Notes: generated by a model not told the origin, from the sequence alone. A stretch of DNA of 64,000 bases from Halosimplex halophilum (GCF_004698125.1 NZ_ML214297.1:310001-374000), one strand, 5' to 3'; positions 31,848 through 41,169 are shown, counted from the first letter of the stretch. A program made the numbers and translations.

Positions 31848-33875
31848 ATGCACCACCCGGGACCGCCGCGGTTCGTGGCCGTCGGCGACGAGGTCGAACT
31901 CGCGCCGCGGGACCCCGACCCGGCGGCGACCTACGCCTGGTCGGTCGCGGCCGCGCCCGCCGAGTCGACGGCCACGCCGGGCGACGACCCGGTCGAGTAC
32001 TTCACCCCGGACGAGCCGGGCCGCTACGTCCTGGCGCTCGACGCGCCCGACGGCCGCCACGAACTGACCGTCCGGGCGTTCCCCGGCGGCCTCGCATCCG
32101 CCTCCGAAGCGCCCGACTACGGCCGATCCGGCGGCGCAGCGACGACCGACGACGACACGACGCCCGCGGCCGACGGCACCAGCGGCGACGAGGAGGGGTC
32201 GGGCCGAACCGACGACGACGCCGACGCCCCCGTCGACCCCGACGGCGGCGGCCGGCCGAGACTCACCCTCTCGGCGACGGTCGAAGACGAAGCCGTCGTC
32301 GTCGAGACTCACGCGCAATCACACCCCGACGGGACGGAGACTACCGCTGACCTGGACGTGACGTTCCTGCTGGACGACCGCGACGACGTGGCGCGCGGGG
32401 ACGTGCGGATCGCGGGCGGGAAACTGACGCTCCCCCTCGACGCCCTCTCCGACCGCGCGAGGGTCCACGCGGTCGCCGTCGGCCGCCACGGCTACAGCGT
32501 CCCCGACGCGGTGGACATCCGCCGCGAGGAGGACGGATCGGTCGATATCCACCGACCCTACGACCCGCCGGCGTGGGCCGAGGATTCGGTCATCTACGAG
32601 GTCTACGTGCGGACGTTCCCGGGACAGGACAGTGACGCGGGGGACGAGAGCGACGCCACTGGGACGGGCGCGGTCTTCGACGCGATCCGCGAGCGGCTGG
32701 ACTACATCGAGGGGCTGGGCGTCGACACGCTCTGGCTGACGCCGGTGCTGGCGAACGACGACGCGCCCCACGGCTACAACGTCACGGACTTCTTCGCGCT
32801 GGCCGACGACCTCGGCACGCGCGAGGACTACGAGCGGCTGGTCGAGGCGGCCCACGACCGCGGCATGCGCGTTCTCTTCGACCTGGTCTGCAACCATTCG
32901 GCCAGGGCGCACCCGTACTTCCAGGCCGCCGTCTCGGACCCGGATAGCGAGTACCGCGAGTGGTACGAGTGGCGCGGGCCGGCGGAGCCGGAGACGTACT
33001 TCGACTGGGAGCTGATCGCCAACTTCGACTTCTCGCATCTGCCGGTCCGGCGGCACCTGCTCGACGCCGTCGACGAGTGGGCGCCGCTGGTCGACGGCTT
33101 CCGCTGCGACATGGCGTGGGCGGTCCCCAACGCCTTCTGGCGGGAGGTCCACGACCGGCTGAAGGCCCGCGATAGCGAGTTCCTGCTGCTCGACGAGACC
33201 ATTCCGTACATCCCCGACTACCAGGCCGGCCTGTTCGACATGCACTTCGACTCGACGACCTACGCCGCGCTCCGGCGGGTGGGCAACGGCGAACCCGCCG
33301 AGGCGGTCCTCGACGCCGTCGATGACCGCGCCCGCTCGGGCTTCCCCGACCACGCCGGGTTCATGCTCTACGCCGAGAACCACGACGAGACCCGCTATCT
33401 CGTCGAGTGTGGCCGTCCCGCGGCGGAGGCGGCGCTGGGTGCGCTCTTTACCCTCCCCGGAGCGCCGATGGTCTACGCCGGCCAGGAGTTCGGCCAGCGC
33501 GGTCGGCGCGACGACCTCGCCTGGGCCCACGCCGACGAGTCGCTGCGCGAGCACGTCCGCCGGCTGGCCGCGCTCCGGCGCGAGCGGCCGGCGCTGTCGG
33601 CCGGCGCCGCGCTCGACCGGGTCGACTACGAGGTTCGGGAGGGGTGGGACGACCGCGTGGTCGCGTTCCGCCGGGAGGTAGACGAGCCCGACGACGGCGA
33701 CGCGGTGGTCGTCGTCCTGAACTTCGGCGCGGAGCCGGCGACGGTCGCCGTCGACGCCGCCGCGGACGGAACGGATGTGCTGACCGGCGAGCCGGTCGGG
33801 GAGTCCGGGGACGACGGACTTCGCGTCGAGAGCGTCGCGGTCGTGCCGGCGGACCCGGCGGAGACACGCCGCTGA
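31848..33875 (+). CDS. Alpha-amylase family glycosyl hydrolase (GH13)
   Basis: 675-residue alpha-glucan hydrolase. Residues 1-85 form a beta-rich PKD-like domain, then a disordered Asp/Thr/Gly linker (95-140) and a second beta domain (140-220) before the barrel. The four GH13 regions are present: DLVCNH (about 344-349), GFRCDMAW with the nucleophile Asp (417-424), LLLDETIP with the acid/base Glu (about 448), and AENHDE with the third Asp (510-513). A C-terminal beta domain closes the chain. No signal peptide, so intracellular. A PKD-like plus CBM48-like N terminus suggests binding of a branched glucan; the exact specificity (amylase, neopullulanase) is open. A double-GH15 gene follows. Confidence 0.9.
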   Translation: MHHPGPPRFVAVGDEVELAPRDPDPAATYAWSVAAAPAESTATPGDDPVEYFTPDEPGRYVLALDAPDGRHELTVRAFPGGLASASEAPDYGRSGGAATTDDDTTPAADGTSGDEEGSGRTDDDADAPVDPDGGGRPRLTLSATVEDEAVVVETHAQSHPDGTETTADLDVTFLLDDRDDVARGDVRIAGGKLTLPLDALSDRARVHAVAVGRHGYSVPDAVDIRREEDGSVDIHRPYDPPAWAEDSVIYEVYVRTFPGQDSDAGDESDATGTGAVFDAIRERLDYIEGLGVDTLWLTPVLANDDAPHGYNVTDFFALADDLGTREDYERLVEAAHDRGMRVLFDLVCNHSARAHPYFQAAVSDPDSEYREWYEWRGPAEPETYFDWELIANFDFSHLPVRRHLLDAVDEWAPLVDGFRCDMAWAVPNAFWREVHDRLKARDSEFLLLDETIPYIPDYQAGLFDMHFDSTTYAALRRVGNGEPAEAVLDAVDDRARSGFPDHAGFMLYAENHDETRYLVECGRPAAEAALGALFTLPGAPMVYAGQEFGQRGRRDDLAWAHADESLREHVRRLAALRRERPALSAGAALDRVDYEVREGWDDRVVAFRREVDEPDDGDAVVVVLNFGAEPATVAVDAAADGTDVLTGEPVGESGDDGLRVESVAVVPADPAETRR

Positions 33876-33989
33876 CACCGGGCGTTGCTCGCGTACCGCC
33901 GGGACGCGGCCGCGGGTCGGTCGCCCCGCCACGGTCCGGCGATCCGTGCGCCCCGTGAACGCGTGGCAACGCCTGCGCCCGAGGCGGGA

Positions 33990-33996
33990 TTTATAT
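33990..33996 (+). promoter_or_regulatory. TATA box of the double GH15 gene
   Basis: TTTATAT centred 26 nt before the ATG at 34019, directly indicating a leaderless start and excluding the in-frame ATG at 33995 that lies inside the box. Confidence 0.65.
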
Positions 33997-34018
33997 GCGG
34001 AACGGGCGTGGTGACGGT

Positions 34019-37000
34019 ATGCGGCTGACGACGGCGCTCGACGAGTACAAGCGTTCGCGCGGCGGGCGCTTCCCGGAGGAGACGAGGACGGTCGACGGCG
34101 CCTTCTCGGGCCACGGCGACCGGCTGGTCCACGTGGACCCGAACGGGTCGCTGCGCGACTACTCCGCGCCGCTCTCGGGGTTGCACGGGATCGACCGCTC
34201 GAAGCTGGGGGTCCGGACCGACCGTGGCACTCGCTGGTTCGCCGACCTGGAGACGATCCGCCAGCACTACTACCGCGACACGCGCCTCGTCGAGACCGAG
34301 TACGACGCCGGCTCGTTCACCGTCCACCAGTACGACCTGACGCTCGGCCGGGCCCACGTCACCCACGTCGAACTCAGGGGCGCGGTCCCGCAGGACGCCC
34401 GCCTCGTCGCCTTCCTCACGCTGGCGCCCGAGGGCGAGGAGGCCGGGGTCGGCGCCCTGGTCCACGACGAGGGCGGCCCCGCGGGCGCGGACGCCCTGGA
34501 GGTCTTCCACCGGACGGAACACGACTACCTGACCGCGTCGACCGGGCTCGACGGGATCCACGGCCAGCGGCCCGAGCGGTTCGCGGAGATCCTCGACGAC
34601 GAGCCGGTCGACTTCCCGCGCGGCGAGGGCGAGCGCGCCCACGACCAGACGCGGATGACCGGCGATTTCGTGGTTACCGCGCCGCTCGAACGCGAGGGCC
34701 GCAGCAACCGAACGACGCTGGTCTCCCAGCTGTCGGACCACCGCGAGATCGACCGCGGGACGGCGCTGGCCGACCTGCGGGCCTGCGCGGCAGACCACGC
34801 GAGCGCCGACGAGCTCCGCGCCGCGGCCCGCGAGCGGACGGCCGTCGACGTGCCCGAGTCGACGCCCCGGTCGGACCTCGTGCGGGCGGACCTCCGGGTG
34901 GCCGACCTGCTCGAAGGGGCGGCCGGCGCGCGGGTCGCCGCCCCCGAGTTCGACCCGTTCCACGCCAACTCCGGCGGCTACGGCTACGTCTGGTTCCGCG
35001 ACGACGCCGAACTCGCCCGCCACGTCCTCGCGGCGGGCGACTCCCTCGACCTGCCGGTCGCCGATCTCGTCGACCGGGCCGCTCGCTTCCACTGCGAGGC
35101 GCAACTGCTCGACGGCACCTGGCCCCACCGCGTGTGGGCGAGCGACGGCTCGCTCGCGCCCGGGTGGGCCAACGCGACCGTCGAGCGCAGCGACGACGCC
35201 GTCGAGTACCAGGCCGACCAGACGGCCTCCGTGACGGCCTTCCTCGCGACGCTCTTGCGCGAGCGCCGCCGCGATCTCGACGACGACCTGACCGTCTCCA
35301 TCCGCGAGACAGTCGCCGAGGCGGTCGACGCGCTCGCCCGGACCGTCGACGAGGACGGCCTGCCCGAGCCCTGCCAGAACGTCTGGGAGGACGCCACCGG
35401 GCGGTTCACCCACACTGCGGCCACGTACGTCCAGGCGTTCGCGGCGGTCGCGCGGGCGCCCGTCGACCGCCAGCTGAGCGAGCGGGCGCTGGCGACCGCC
35501 GAGGCGGTGCTCGACGGGCTAGACGACGTGTACGACGCCGAGCGGGGCGCCTACCCGATGCGGCTGGCCGGCGGCGAGCCCGACCGCCGGCTCGACGCGG
35601 CGACGCTCGCGCTCGCCGAGGCGGTCGCCGCCTACGACGCCGTCCCCGAGGCGACGCTTTCCGACGACCGCCTGGAGCGGGTGGCCGACCACGTGGCGAC
35701 GACGCTCGACGGCCTCTTCCGAAACCCGCCCGGGAGCGAACTCGCGGGGCTGGTCCGCTACGAGGGCGACGACTGGCGGACCGCCGAGCAGGACCGCGAG
35801 AAGGTCTGGTCGGCCACGACGGCGATGGGCGCCGTCGCCGCCGCCGAGGTGGGCGTCCTCCTCAACGAGCGCGGCCGGGGGGGCGACGCCTACCTCGACC
35901 GCGCCGCGGACCTGTACGAACTGCTCGGCGCCGACGGCCCGCTGACGACCGACGCCGGGTATCTCGCCGAGCAGGCGTTCGACGACGGCGACCTCGACTG
36001 CGCGGCGCCGCTGGGCTGGTCGCACGCGCTCCGGCTGCGCGCGACCGCCCTCCTCGACGCCCAGGCGGCGCTGCCCGCGCGCACCTCGGACATCGAGGGA
36101 CCGACCGACCGGATGCGGTGGACGACCGGCGAGAAGTACGGCGTCGGCACCGCCGCCGACCACGACGCGGCCGACCCCTCGCGGGTCTGGTTCACGCTCA
36201 CCGAGGGCGCGATGACGGAGGTGCGGTTCCCGCAGGTCGACCTGATGAACCTCCGCACGCTCGACTTCCTCGTCTCCGACCGCGACGACGACGAGTACAC
36301 GATCCGGACCCACAACGAGTCCCGCGTCAGCGACGACACCGTCGAGCGGCGGGTCGAGCCGGTCGCCGACGACGCGCTGCTGTTCCGACACGTCTTCACG
36401 GAGGCGGGCGACGGCCGCGGCCACGAGTGGGAGCTGACCGTCGAGTACGCCACCGACCCCGACCACGACGCGGTGCTTGCCGACGTGGACTTTTCGGCGG
36501 CCGACGGCAACGACTACGAGGTGTTCGCCGTCGCGGACACGGCGCTGGTCAACAGCGCGCGGGCCGACCGCGGCCTGCGGCTGGGCGAGCCCGGCGGCCA
36601 CCACCTCGTCGCCCGCGACCCGACGGCCTACACCGGCGACACGGCGGACCCGCTGCTCGTCGACGAGGACGGCGAGGGCTACTCCGTCGCGATGGCGATG
36701 GCCGCCCGCGACCGCTTCGAGTGGGCGACCGTCGGCGCGGCCGGCAGCGAGCCGCTGCGCGCGCTGTTCACCGACGGCGCCCTCCCCGAACCGCGCGACG
36801 CCGTCGACAACGAGAGCGTCGTCCTCGTCGGCCGGCTGGGCACCGGCGACGCCGTCGACGCGGAGCTGGCGCTGGGGTTCGCCCGCGCCGCCGACACCGC
36901 CGCCGCGCTCGGTGAAGCCGACGGCGCGCTCGACCGCGGGTTCGAGACGGTCAGCGCCGAGTACGCCGACACCTGGACCGAGTTCCTCGGCGACCGCTCG

Positions 37001-38551
37001 CTGCCCGACGCGGTCGCCGACGACCGCGATCTGGCGGCCCAGTACCGGACCGCGCTGATGACGCTGTACGCCGTCGAGGACAAGACTTACACCGGCGCCT
37101 CCATCGCCTCGCCGTCGGTCCCGTGGGGCGAGGCCGTCTCCGCCGACGAGCCGAAGGGCTACGGCTACAACTTCGTCTGGTCCCGGGACCTGTACCAGGT
37201 GTTCACCGTCTTCGAGGCGGTCGGCGAGCTCGACGTGGCCGCCGCCCAGCTGGCCTACATCTACGAGTACCAGCAGGACGAGGACGGGTTCATCCCGCAG
37301 AACACCTACGTCAACGGCATCACCCGCTGGGGCGGCGAGCAGATGGACAACATCTCCTTCCCGTCGGTGATGGCCTACCACCTCGCCGAGCGGGGTCTCG
37401 ACTTCTCGGACGTGGACTACGACTACGAGCACGTCCGCCGGTCGGCCGACTACGTCGCCCGCAACGGCCCCGAGAGCGCCCAGGAGCGCTGGGAGGAGGA
37501 GTCGGGCTACTCCCCCTCGTCGATCGCCGCCGAGATCGCGGGGCTGACCTGCGCGGGCAAGCTCGCGGTCGAGGCCGGCCACGAGGCCGACGCGCTCGTC
37601 TGGACGGCGCTGGCCGACCAGTGGGTCAACAACGTCGAGGACTGGACGGCCACCGAGACGGGGACCGAACGCCACGACGAGACCCCCTACTACGTCCGCG
37701 TGACCCGCGACGGCGACCCCGAGGCCGGCCACCTCCGGACGCTCGCCAACGCCGGCCCGACGCTAGACGAGCGGGACATCATCGACGCCGGCTTCCTCGA
37801 CCTCGTGCGACTCGGCATCAAACCCCCCGACGACGAAGTGGTCCGCAACTCCGTCGCCGAGGTCGACGACACCATCAGGGTCGACGCCGGCTCCGCGGCC
37901 GGCTTCTACCGGTACAACGGCGACGGCTACGGCGAGCGCGAGCGCGGCGACGTGGGCGGCCCGTGGTCGGTCGAACACAAGGGCAAGGGCCGGCTGTGGC
38001 CGCTGCTGACCGGCGAGCGCGGCGAGTACGAGCTGCAGCTGGACGACCCCGACCTCCCGCCGGAGGACTGCCTGCGGACGATGCAGGAGTTCGCCAACTC
38101 CGGGCGGATGATCGCCGAGCAGGTGTGGGACCGCGAGCACGCCACCGACTACGACTGGGAGTTCGGCGAGGGGACCGGCTCGGCGACGCCGCTGGCGTGG
38201 TCGATGGCCCAGTACGTCCGGCTCGCCCACGGGATCAGCGCCGGCGAACCGGTCGAGACGCCCGCCGTCGTCCGCGAACGCTACCGCGACGAGCGGCTCC
38301 ACGAGCCCGACCGCAGCCCCGCGCTCCGGGTCGACACGGAGTTCCGCGGGGACCAGCTGGTCGTCTCCGGCGAGACGACCGGCGAGCGCGTCGCCGTCAA
38401 GACGCCCGTCGACAGCGCCGCCCTCGAACCCGACGGCACCGAGTTCGAGGCGACCGTCGACATCGAGCGCGGCGAGAACCAGGTGATCGTCGCCGCCGGC
38501 GCCGCCGACGTGGAGTCGTCGGGCACGACCGTCCGCCGACTGCAGCTGTAG
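34019..38551 (+). CDS. Glucoamylase with two GH15 modules (1510 aa)
   Basis: Releases glucose from non-reducing ends of alpha-glucans. The first half (1-690) has an N-terminal beta domain and an (alpha/alpha)6 part with GGYGYVWFRDD at about 319-329, then CQNVWEDATGRFTH and PLGWSHALRLRA. The second half (about 700-1420) repeats the plan: beta-sandwich TGEKYGVGTAADHDAADPSR, then GYGYNFVWSRDLYQVF at about 1047, RWEEESGYSPSSIAAEIAGL at about 1157 with the catalytic acid region, and GTGSATPLAWSMAQYVRLAHG. A short beta tail ends the protein. Usual GH15 enzymes have one such module of about 650-700 aa. No signal peptide. Start 34019 follows the TATA box at 26 nt. Confidence 0.88.
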   Translation: MRLTTALDEYKRSRGGRFPEETRTVDGAFSGHGDRLVHVDPNGSLRDYSAPLSGLHGIDRSKLGVRTDRGTRWFADLETIRQHYYRDTRLVETEYDAGSFTVHQYDLTLGRAHVTHVELRGAVPQDARLVAFLTLAPEGEEAGVGALVHDEGGPAGADALEVFHRTEHDYLTASTGLDGIHGQRPERFAEILDDEPVDFPRGEGERAHDQTRMTGDFVVTAPLEREGRSNRTTLVSQLSDHREIDRGTALADLRACAADHASADELRAAARERTAVDVPESTPRSDLVRADLRVADLLEGAAGARVAAPEFDPFHANSGGYGYVWFRDDAELARHVLAAGDSLDLPVADLVDRAARFHCEAQLLDGTWPHRVWASDGSLAPGWANATVERSDDAVEYQADQTASVTAFLATLLRERRRDLDDDLTVSIRETVAEAVDALARTVDEDGLPEPCQNVWEDATGRFTHTAATYVQAFAAVARAPVDRQLSERALATAEAVLDGLDDVYDAERGAYPMRLAGGEPDRRLDAATLALAEAVAAYDAVPEATLSDDRLERVADHVATTLDGLFRNPPGSELAGLVRYEGDDWRTAEQDREKVWSATTAMGAVAAAEVGVLLNERGRGGDAYLDRAADLYELLGADGPLTTDAGYLAEQAFDDGDLDCAAPLGWSHALRLRATALLDAQAALPARTSDIEGPTDRMRWTTGEKYGVGTAADHDAADPSRVWFTLTEGAMTEVRFPQVDLMNLRTLDFLVSDRDDDEYTIRTHNESRVSDDTVERRVEPVADDALLFRHVFTEAGDGRGHEWELTVEYATDPDHDAVLADVDFSAADGNDYEVFAVADTALVNSARADRGLRLGEPGGHHLVARDPTAYTGDTADPLLVDEDGEGYSVAMAMAARDRFEWATVGAAGSEPLRALFTDGALPEPRDAVDNESVVLVGRLGTGDAVDAELALGFARAADTAAALGEADGALDRGFETVSAEYADTWTEFLGDRSLPDAVADDRDLAAQYRTALMTLYAVEDKTYTGASIASPSVPWGEAVSADEPKGYGYNFVWSRDLYQVFTVFEAVGELDVAAAQLAYIYEYQQDEDGFIPQNTYVNGITRWGGEQMDNISFPSVMAYHLAERGLDFSDVDYDYEHVRRSADYVARNGPESAQERWEEESGYSPSSIAAEIAGLTCAGKLAVEAGHEADALVWTALADQWVNNVEDWTATETGTERHDETPYYVRVTRDGDPEAGHLRTLANAGPTLDERDIIDAGFLDLVRLGIKPPDDEVVRNSVAEVDDTIRVDAGSAAGFYRYNGDGYGERERGDVGGPWSVEHKGKGRLWPLLTGERGEYELQLDDPDLPPEDCLRTMQEFANSGRMIAEQVWDREHATDYDWEFGEGTGSATPLAWSMAQYVRLAHGISAGEPVETPAVVRERYRDERLHEPDRSPALRVDTEFRGDQLVVSGETTGERVAVKTPVDSAALEPDGTEFEATVDIERGENQVIVAAGAADVESSGTTVRRLQL

Positions 38552-38615
38552 CGGCCCGCGACCCGAGTCGTCTCGGCCCGCCGGACTTTTCCCCGGGCCG
38601 CGTCCTCGTCGTACC

Positions 38616-38924
38616 ATGAGCGACGAGCGCGACCCGGAGGCGACCCTCGACGAGTGGAAGGAGGCGATGGGGGCCGAACACGCCGAGGCCATCGCGAACC
38701 CCGACCCCGACGAGGCCCACCGGATCGAGGGCGTCACTCAGGTCAACCACCGTGTCACCTTCGAGTACGACCCGGAGACGGACAGTCTGGAGCGCGACGC
38801 GGTCGAACAGGTCGACGAGCTGACCGACCCGGAGCTGCGCTCCTGTACCTGTGGCGTCCGCGGGATGACCCCCGAGGAGGCACGCGAGCATATGCGGGCG
38901 GCCCACGAGACCGGCGGGGAGTGA
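38616..38924 (+). CDS. Small protein with C-terminal zinc-finger-like motif (102 aa)
   Basis: 102 acidic residues. The middle strand segment HRVTFEYDPETDSLERDAVEQ is followed by RSCTCGVRGMTPEEAREHMRAAHE, in which C-x-C and H-x3-H could bind one zinc in a C2H2 manner. Function is not recognised. ATG 38616 is preceded by ACTTTTCC, a weak TATA-like box about 28 nt upstream. It is convergent with the ion channel gene. Confidence 0.65.
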   Translation: MSDERDPEATLDEWKEAMGAEHAEAIANPDPDEAHRIEGVTQVNHRVTFEYDPETDSLERDAVEQVDELTDPELRSCTCGVRGMTPEEAREHMRAAHETGGE

Positions 38925-38972
38925 ACTGCCGGCGACGGCCGCTCCGTCCGACCGCCATTGGTTCCGGCCGGG

Positions 38973-39830
38973 TCACTCGGGGGAGTCGTACTCCTGGTAG
39001 ATGACGTGGCCGCAGGCCTTGCAGTGGGAGGCGTCGGGGTCGTGGCCGGTGAGCCCGCAGTTCGGGCAGGTGACCGGCACCTCGTCGTCGCTGGTCCAGG
39101 CGCGGACGATCTTGCTCGCCTGCCAGGGAATGAGGATGATCGCCGCGAGGATGCTGGCGACGGTCACCCACCGTCCCGCCCGCGTCACGGGAACGATGTC
39201 GCCGAACCCCGTCGTCGACAGGGTGATCACCACGTAGTAGAAGGCGTCGCCGAAGTGCCGGACCTCGGGGTTCGCGCGGACCTCGGCGCTGTAGAACAGT
39301 CCCGCGGAGACGAACAGGACGACCAGCACCGTCAGCAGGAGTTTCATCGCCCGGAGCGCCCCGCCGGAGATCGTGCCGAAGAAGAACTCCTCGTCCTGAG
39401 TGAACCGGTAGAACCGCAGGACGCGGACGACCCGGAGCACCCGCAGGAACCCGGCGTTCAGCGCGACGGCCGAGACGGGGAAAAACACCACCAGGACGGT
39501 CGGGAGCACCGACAGCAGGTCGACGACCGTGTAGGGGTCGGTCGCCTCGGACAGCCGGTCGCGGGCGCCGTAGAGCCGCAGGACGTACTCGGCCGCGAAG
39601 ACCGCGGCGATCGCGACCTCCAGGTCCCAGAGCCGGGCCCGCCGCGCCGGGTCCAGCGGGTAGGTCTGGGCGACGAACACGGCGACGAACACCAGATTCA
39701 GGGCGAGCAGCCCGATGTCGATGGCCTTCCCCAGCGGAGTCCGGTGGTCGAGCAGGTAGAACCGCACCCGCTCGCGAGCGTCGTCCGGCGGACCGGGATC
39801 GTCCGGTGAGTCGGCGCCGACGTTGCTCAT
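38973..39830 (-). CDS. Voltage-gated-type K+ channel with C-terminal zinc ribbon
   Basis: 285-residue channel subunit: six membrane segments, with S4 carrying arginines at 130, 133, 136, 139 and 142 (LRVLRVVRVLRFYRF), and a pore loop with selectivity filter TTGFGD at 206-211, which is a K+ signature (TxGFGD). After S6 comes a short linker and then a zinc ribbon with cysteines 255, 258, 270 and 273 (CPNC...CKACG). Such a ribbon is unusual on a 6-TM channel and might sense redox or zinc or fix the C termini together. ATG 39830 is chosen over an upstream ATG in sequence of a different character. Confidence 0.88.
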   Translation of the reverse strand: MSNVGADSPDDPGPPDDARERVRFYLLDHRTPLGKAIDIGLLALNLVFVAVFVAQTYPLDPARRARLWDLEVAIAAVFAAEYVLRLYGARDRLSEATDPYTVVDLLSVLPTVLVVFFPVSAVALNAGFLRVLRVVRVLRFYRFTQDEEFFFGTISGGALRAMKLLLTVLVVLFVSAGLFYSAEVRANPEVRHFGDAFYYVVITLSTTGFGDIVPVTRAGRWVTVASILAAIILIPWQASKIVRAWTSDDEVPVTCPNCGLTGHDPDASHCKACGHVIYQEYDSPE

Positions 39831-39971
39831 ACTCCTTCGAGCGGCCGACCGATAAAGAAACACACCGCTCCGCGGTGGGGACCGGACCGCCTCCGGGCCC
39901 GCCGCTCGCCGAGTAGTCGTCCGTAGAAACGCGGTGCGTTCGGTCGCCGTCAGGCGACAGTGCGAACCGAA

Positions 39972-40166
39972 CTACGCGCGGACGACGTTCGTCGCGCGCG
40001 GGCCCTTGGGGGCGTCCTCGATCTCGAAGTCTATCTCGGTCCCTTCCGTCAGATCCTCGCCGCCAACGTCCTCCATGTGGAAGAATACGTCGTCGTCAGA
40101 GTCCTCGGTGTCGATGAAACCGTAACCGCCAGTGTCGTTGAAGAAGTCGACCTTGCCGTTTGCCAT
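39972..40166 (-). CDS. cspA: Cold shock domain protein
   Basis: 64-residue single-domain OB-fold RNA/DNA chaperone. RNP-1 KVDFFNDTGGYGFID and RNP-2 DVFFHMEDV motifs are clear, followed by TEGTEIDFEIEDAPKGPRATNVV. The halophilic variant has Asp/Glu added and aromatic residues kept. TATA-like ACTTAAC (40194-40200 on the minus strand) lies about 31 nt before the ATG. It stands alone and is divergent to the methyltransferase region. Confidence 0.95.
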   Translation of the reverse strand: MANGKVDFFNDTGGYGFIDTEDSDDDVFFHMEDVGGEDLTEGTEIDFEIEDAPKGPRATNVVRA

Positions 40167-40293
40167 TGCGAATAGACGGAGGCCCGGTATACGGTTAAGT
40201 ATTCCGTATCTGTGTGGATAATGGCCGAATTAGAAAACGAACGTATTCTATATCCGGTTTGGGAACCCGAACGTCCAGAACGAGCACTTTCTC

Positions 40294-40314
40294 CCGGATC
40301 GATGCTCGATCCGG
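40294..40314. promoter_or_regulatory. Perfect 9-bp hairpin upstream of the methyltransferase
   Basis: CCGGATCGA / TCGATCCGG around a 3-nt loop, followed some 30 nt later by a second stem CGACAG / CTGTCG with a 6-nt loop. They lie between the cspA promoter and the methyltransferase promoter. No gene end is adjacent on the plus strand, so they are either a leftover 3' end of a small transcript or a regulatory structure. Confidence 0.35.
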
Positions 40315-40425
40315 CAGGTCGGGGACGGGCTTCGGCGGGATCGACAGTTCTCGCTGTCGGCGTGGGCGGCGGCCGTCGCCCCGGGCGGCCGCCGCCGTCG
40401 CGTCGGTCCGGCCGAGCCCGACGGG

Positions 40426-40432
40426 ACTATAC
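40426..40432 (+). promoter_or_regulatory. TATA-like box of the methyltransferase gene
   Basis: ACTATAC centred about 26 nt before the GTG at 40455; supports a leaderless start at that GTG. Confidence 0.45.
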
Positions 40433-40454
40433 GTCCGCCACTCGTCGTCCCACT

Positions 40455-41084
40455 GTGGATTCTCACGACGTTCGGCGCCAGTGGGCCGACCGCTCCGGCG
40501 AGTACTCGCCGGCGTACTACGCCCACTACGGCCCCGACGAGACGAGCGAGTCGGTCCGCGAGATCCTGCGCGACCGCGTCGGGCGCGACGCGGCCGTGCT
40601 GGAGCTGGGCTGCAGTTCCGGGCGCCACCTCTCGCACCTGTTCGACGACGGCTTCACCGACCTCTCGGGGGTCGAACTCAACGACGAGGCCTTCGACGTG
40701 ATGGCCGACCACTACCCCGACCTGTGGGAGACCGGCACCTTCCACGCCGACGCCATCGAGGACGTGGTCGGCGACTTCGACGACGGCGCCTTCGACGCCG
40801 TCTACTCCGTCGAGACGCTCCAGCACGTCCACCCCGACGCCGAGTGGGTGTTCGCGGAGATCGCGCGGGTCACCGGCGACCTGCTCGTCACCGCCGAGAT
40901 CGAGGACGACGCCGAAGACGCCGAGCGCGTGGAACGCGACGAGGACCCCGACGTGAACTTCGTCCGCGACGAGTTCCCGCTGTACTACCGCGACTGGGGC
41001 GAGATCTTCGGCGGTCTCGGTCTCGAACAGGTCGACCGCCGGGACGTGAACCGGGACACCGTTCGGGCGTTCCGCGCCCGGTGA
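40455..41084 (+). CDS. Class I SAM-dependent methyltransferase
   Basis: 209 residues. Motif I is VLELGCSSGRHL (about 47-58), followed by the acidic loop LSGVELNDEAF and, after FDAVYSVETLQHV, motif IV-V. The Rossmann order is complete; the C-terminal part ends in VDRRDVNRDTVRAFRAR. A target substrate is not evident; such proteins in Halobacteria may modify small molecules or quinones. I choose GTG 40455 (VDSHDVRRQW) since a TATA-like box is 26 nt before it; the frame stays open for 81 further codons upstream, but that stretch has a different composition. Confidence 0.8.
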   Translation: MDSHDVRRQWADRSGEYSPAYYAHYGPDETSESVREILRDRVGRDAAVLELGCSSGRHLSHLFDDGFTDLSGVELNDEAFDVMADHYPDLWETGTFHADAIEDVVGDFDDGAFDAVYSVETLQHVHPDAEWVFAEIARVTGDLLVTAEIEDDAEDAERVERDEDPDVNFVRDEFPLYYRDWGEIFGGLGLEQVDRRDVNRDTVRAFRAR

Positions 41085-41104
41085 GCGGTCGGTCAGAAGC
41101 TGGC

Positions 41105-41117
41105 CTCGGAGTCGCGA
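41105..41117 (+). repeat. 13-nt direct repeat, left copy, flanking the PIN gene
   Basis: CTCGGAGTCGCGA, repeated exactly at 41834-41846. The two copies enclose the PIN-domain gene and an adjacent gene-free stretch and may mark an insertion. The bases just after each copy are also partly alike (CTC versus GTC). Confidence 0.35.
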
Positions 41118-41169
41118 CTCGCAATCTCCCTGGAAGGATTCAGCGCGCTCGTAGAGCTCACCCGTTCCG

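Noticed and set aside
35519-37732. Minus-strand open frame of 737 codons inside the double GH15 gene
   Set aside because: Antisense shadow of strong GH15 coding sequence; repetitive Val/Ala/Gly/Arg content and no start context.
40212-40454. Longer methyltransferase starting at 40212
   Set aside because: TATA-like box at 40426-40432 and class I methyltransferase length favour GTG 40455; the added part has odd composition.
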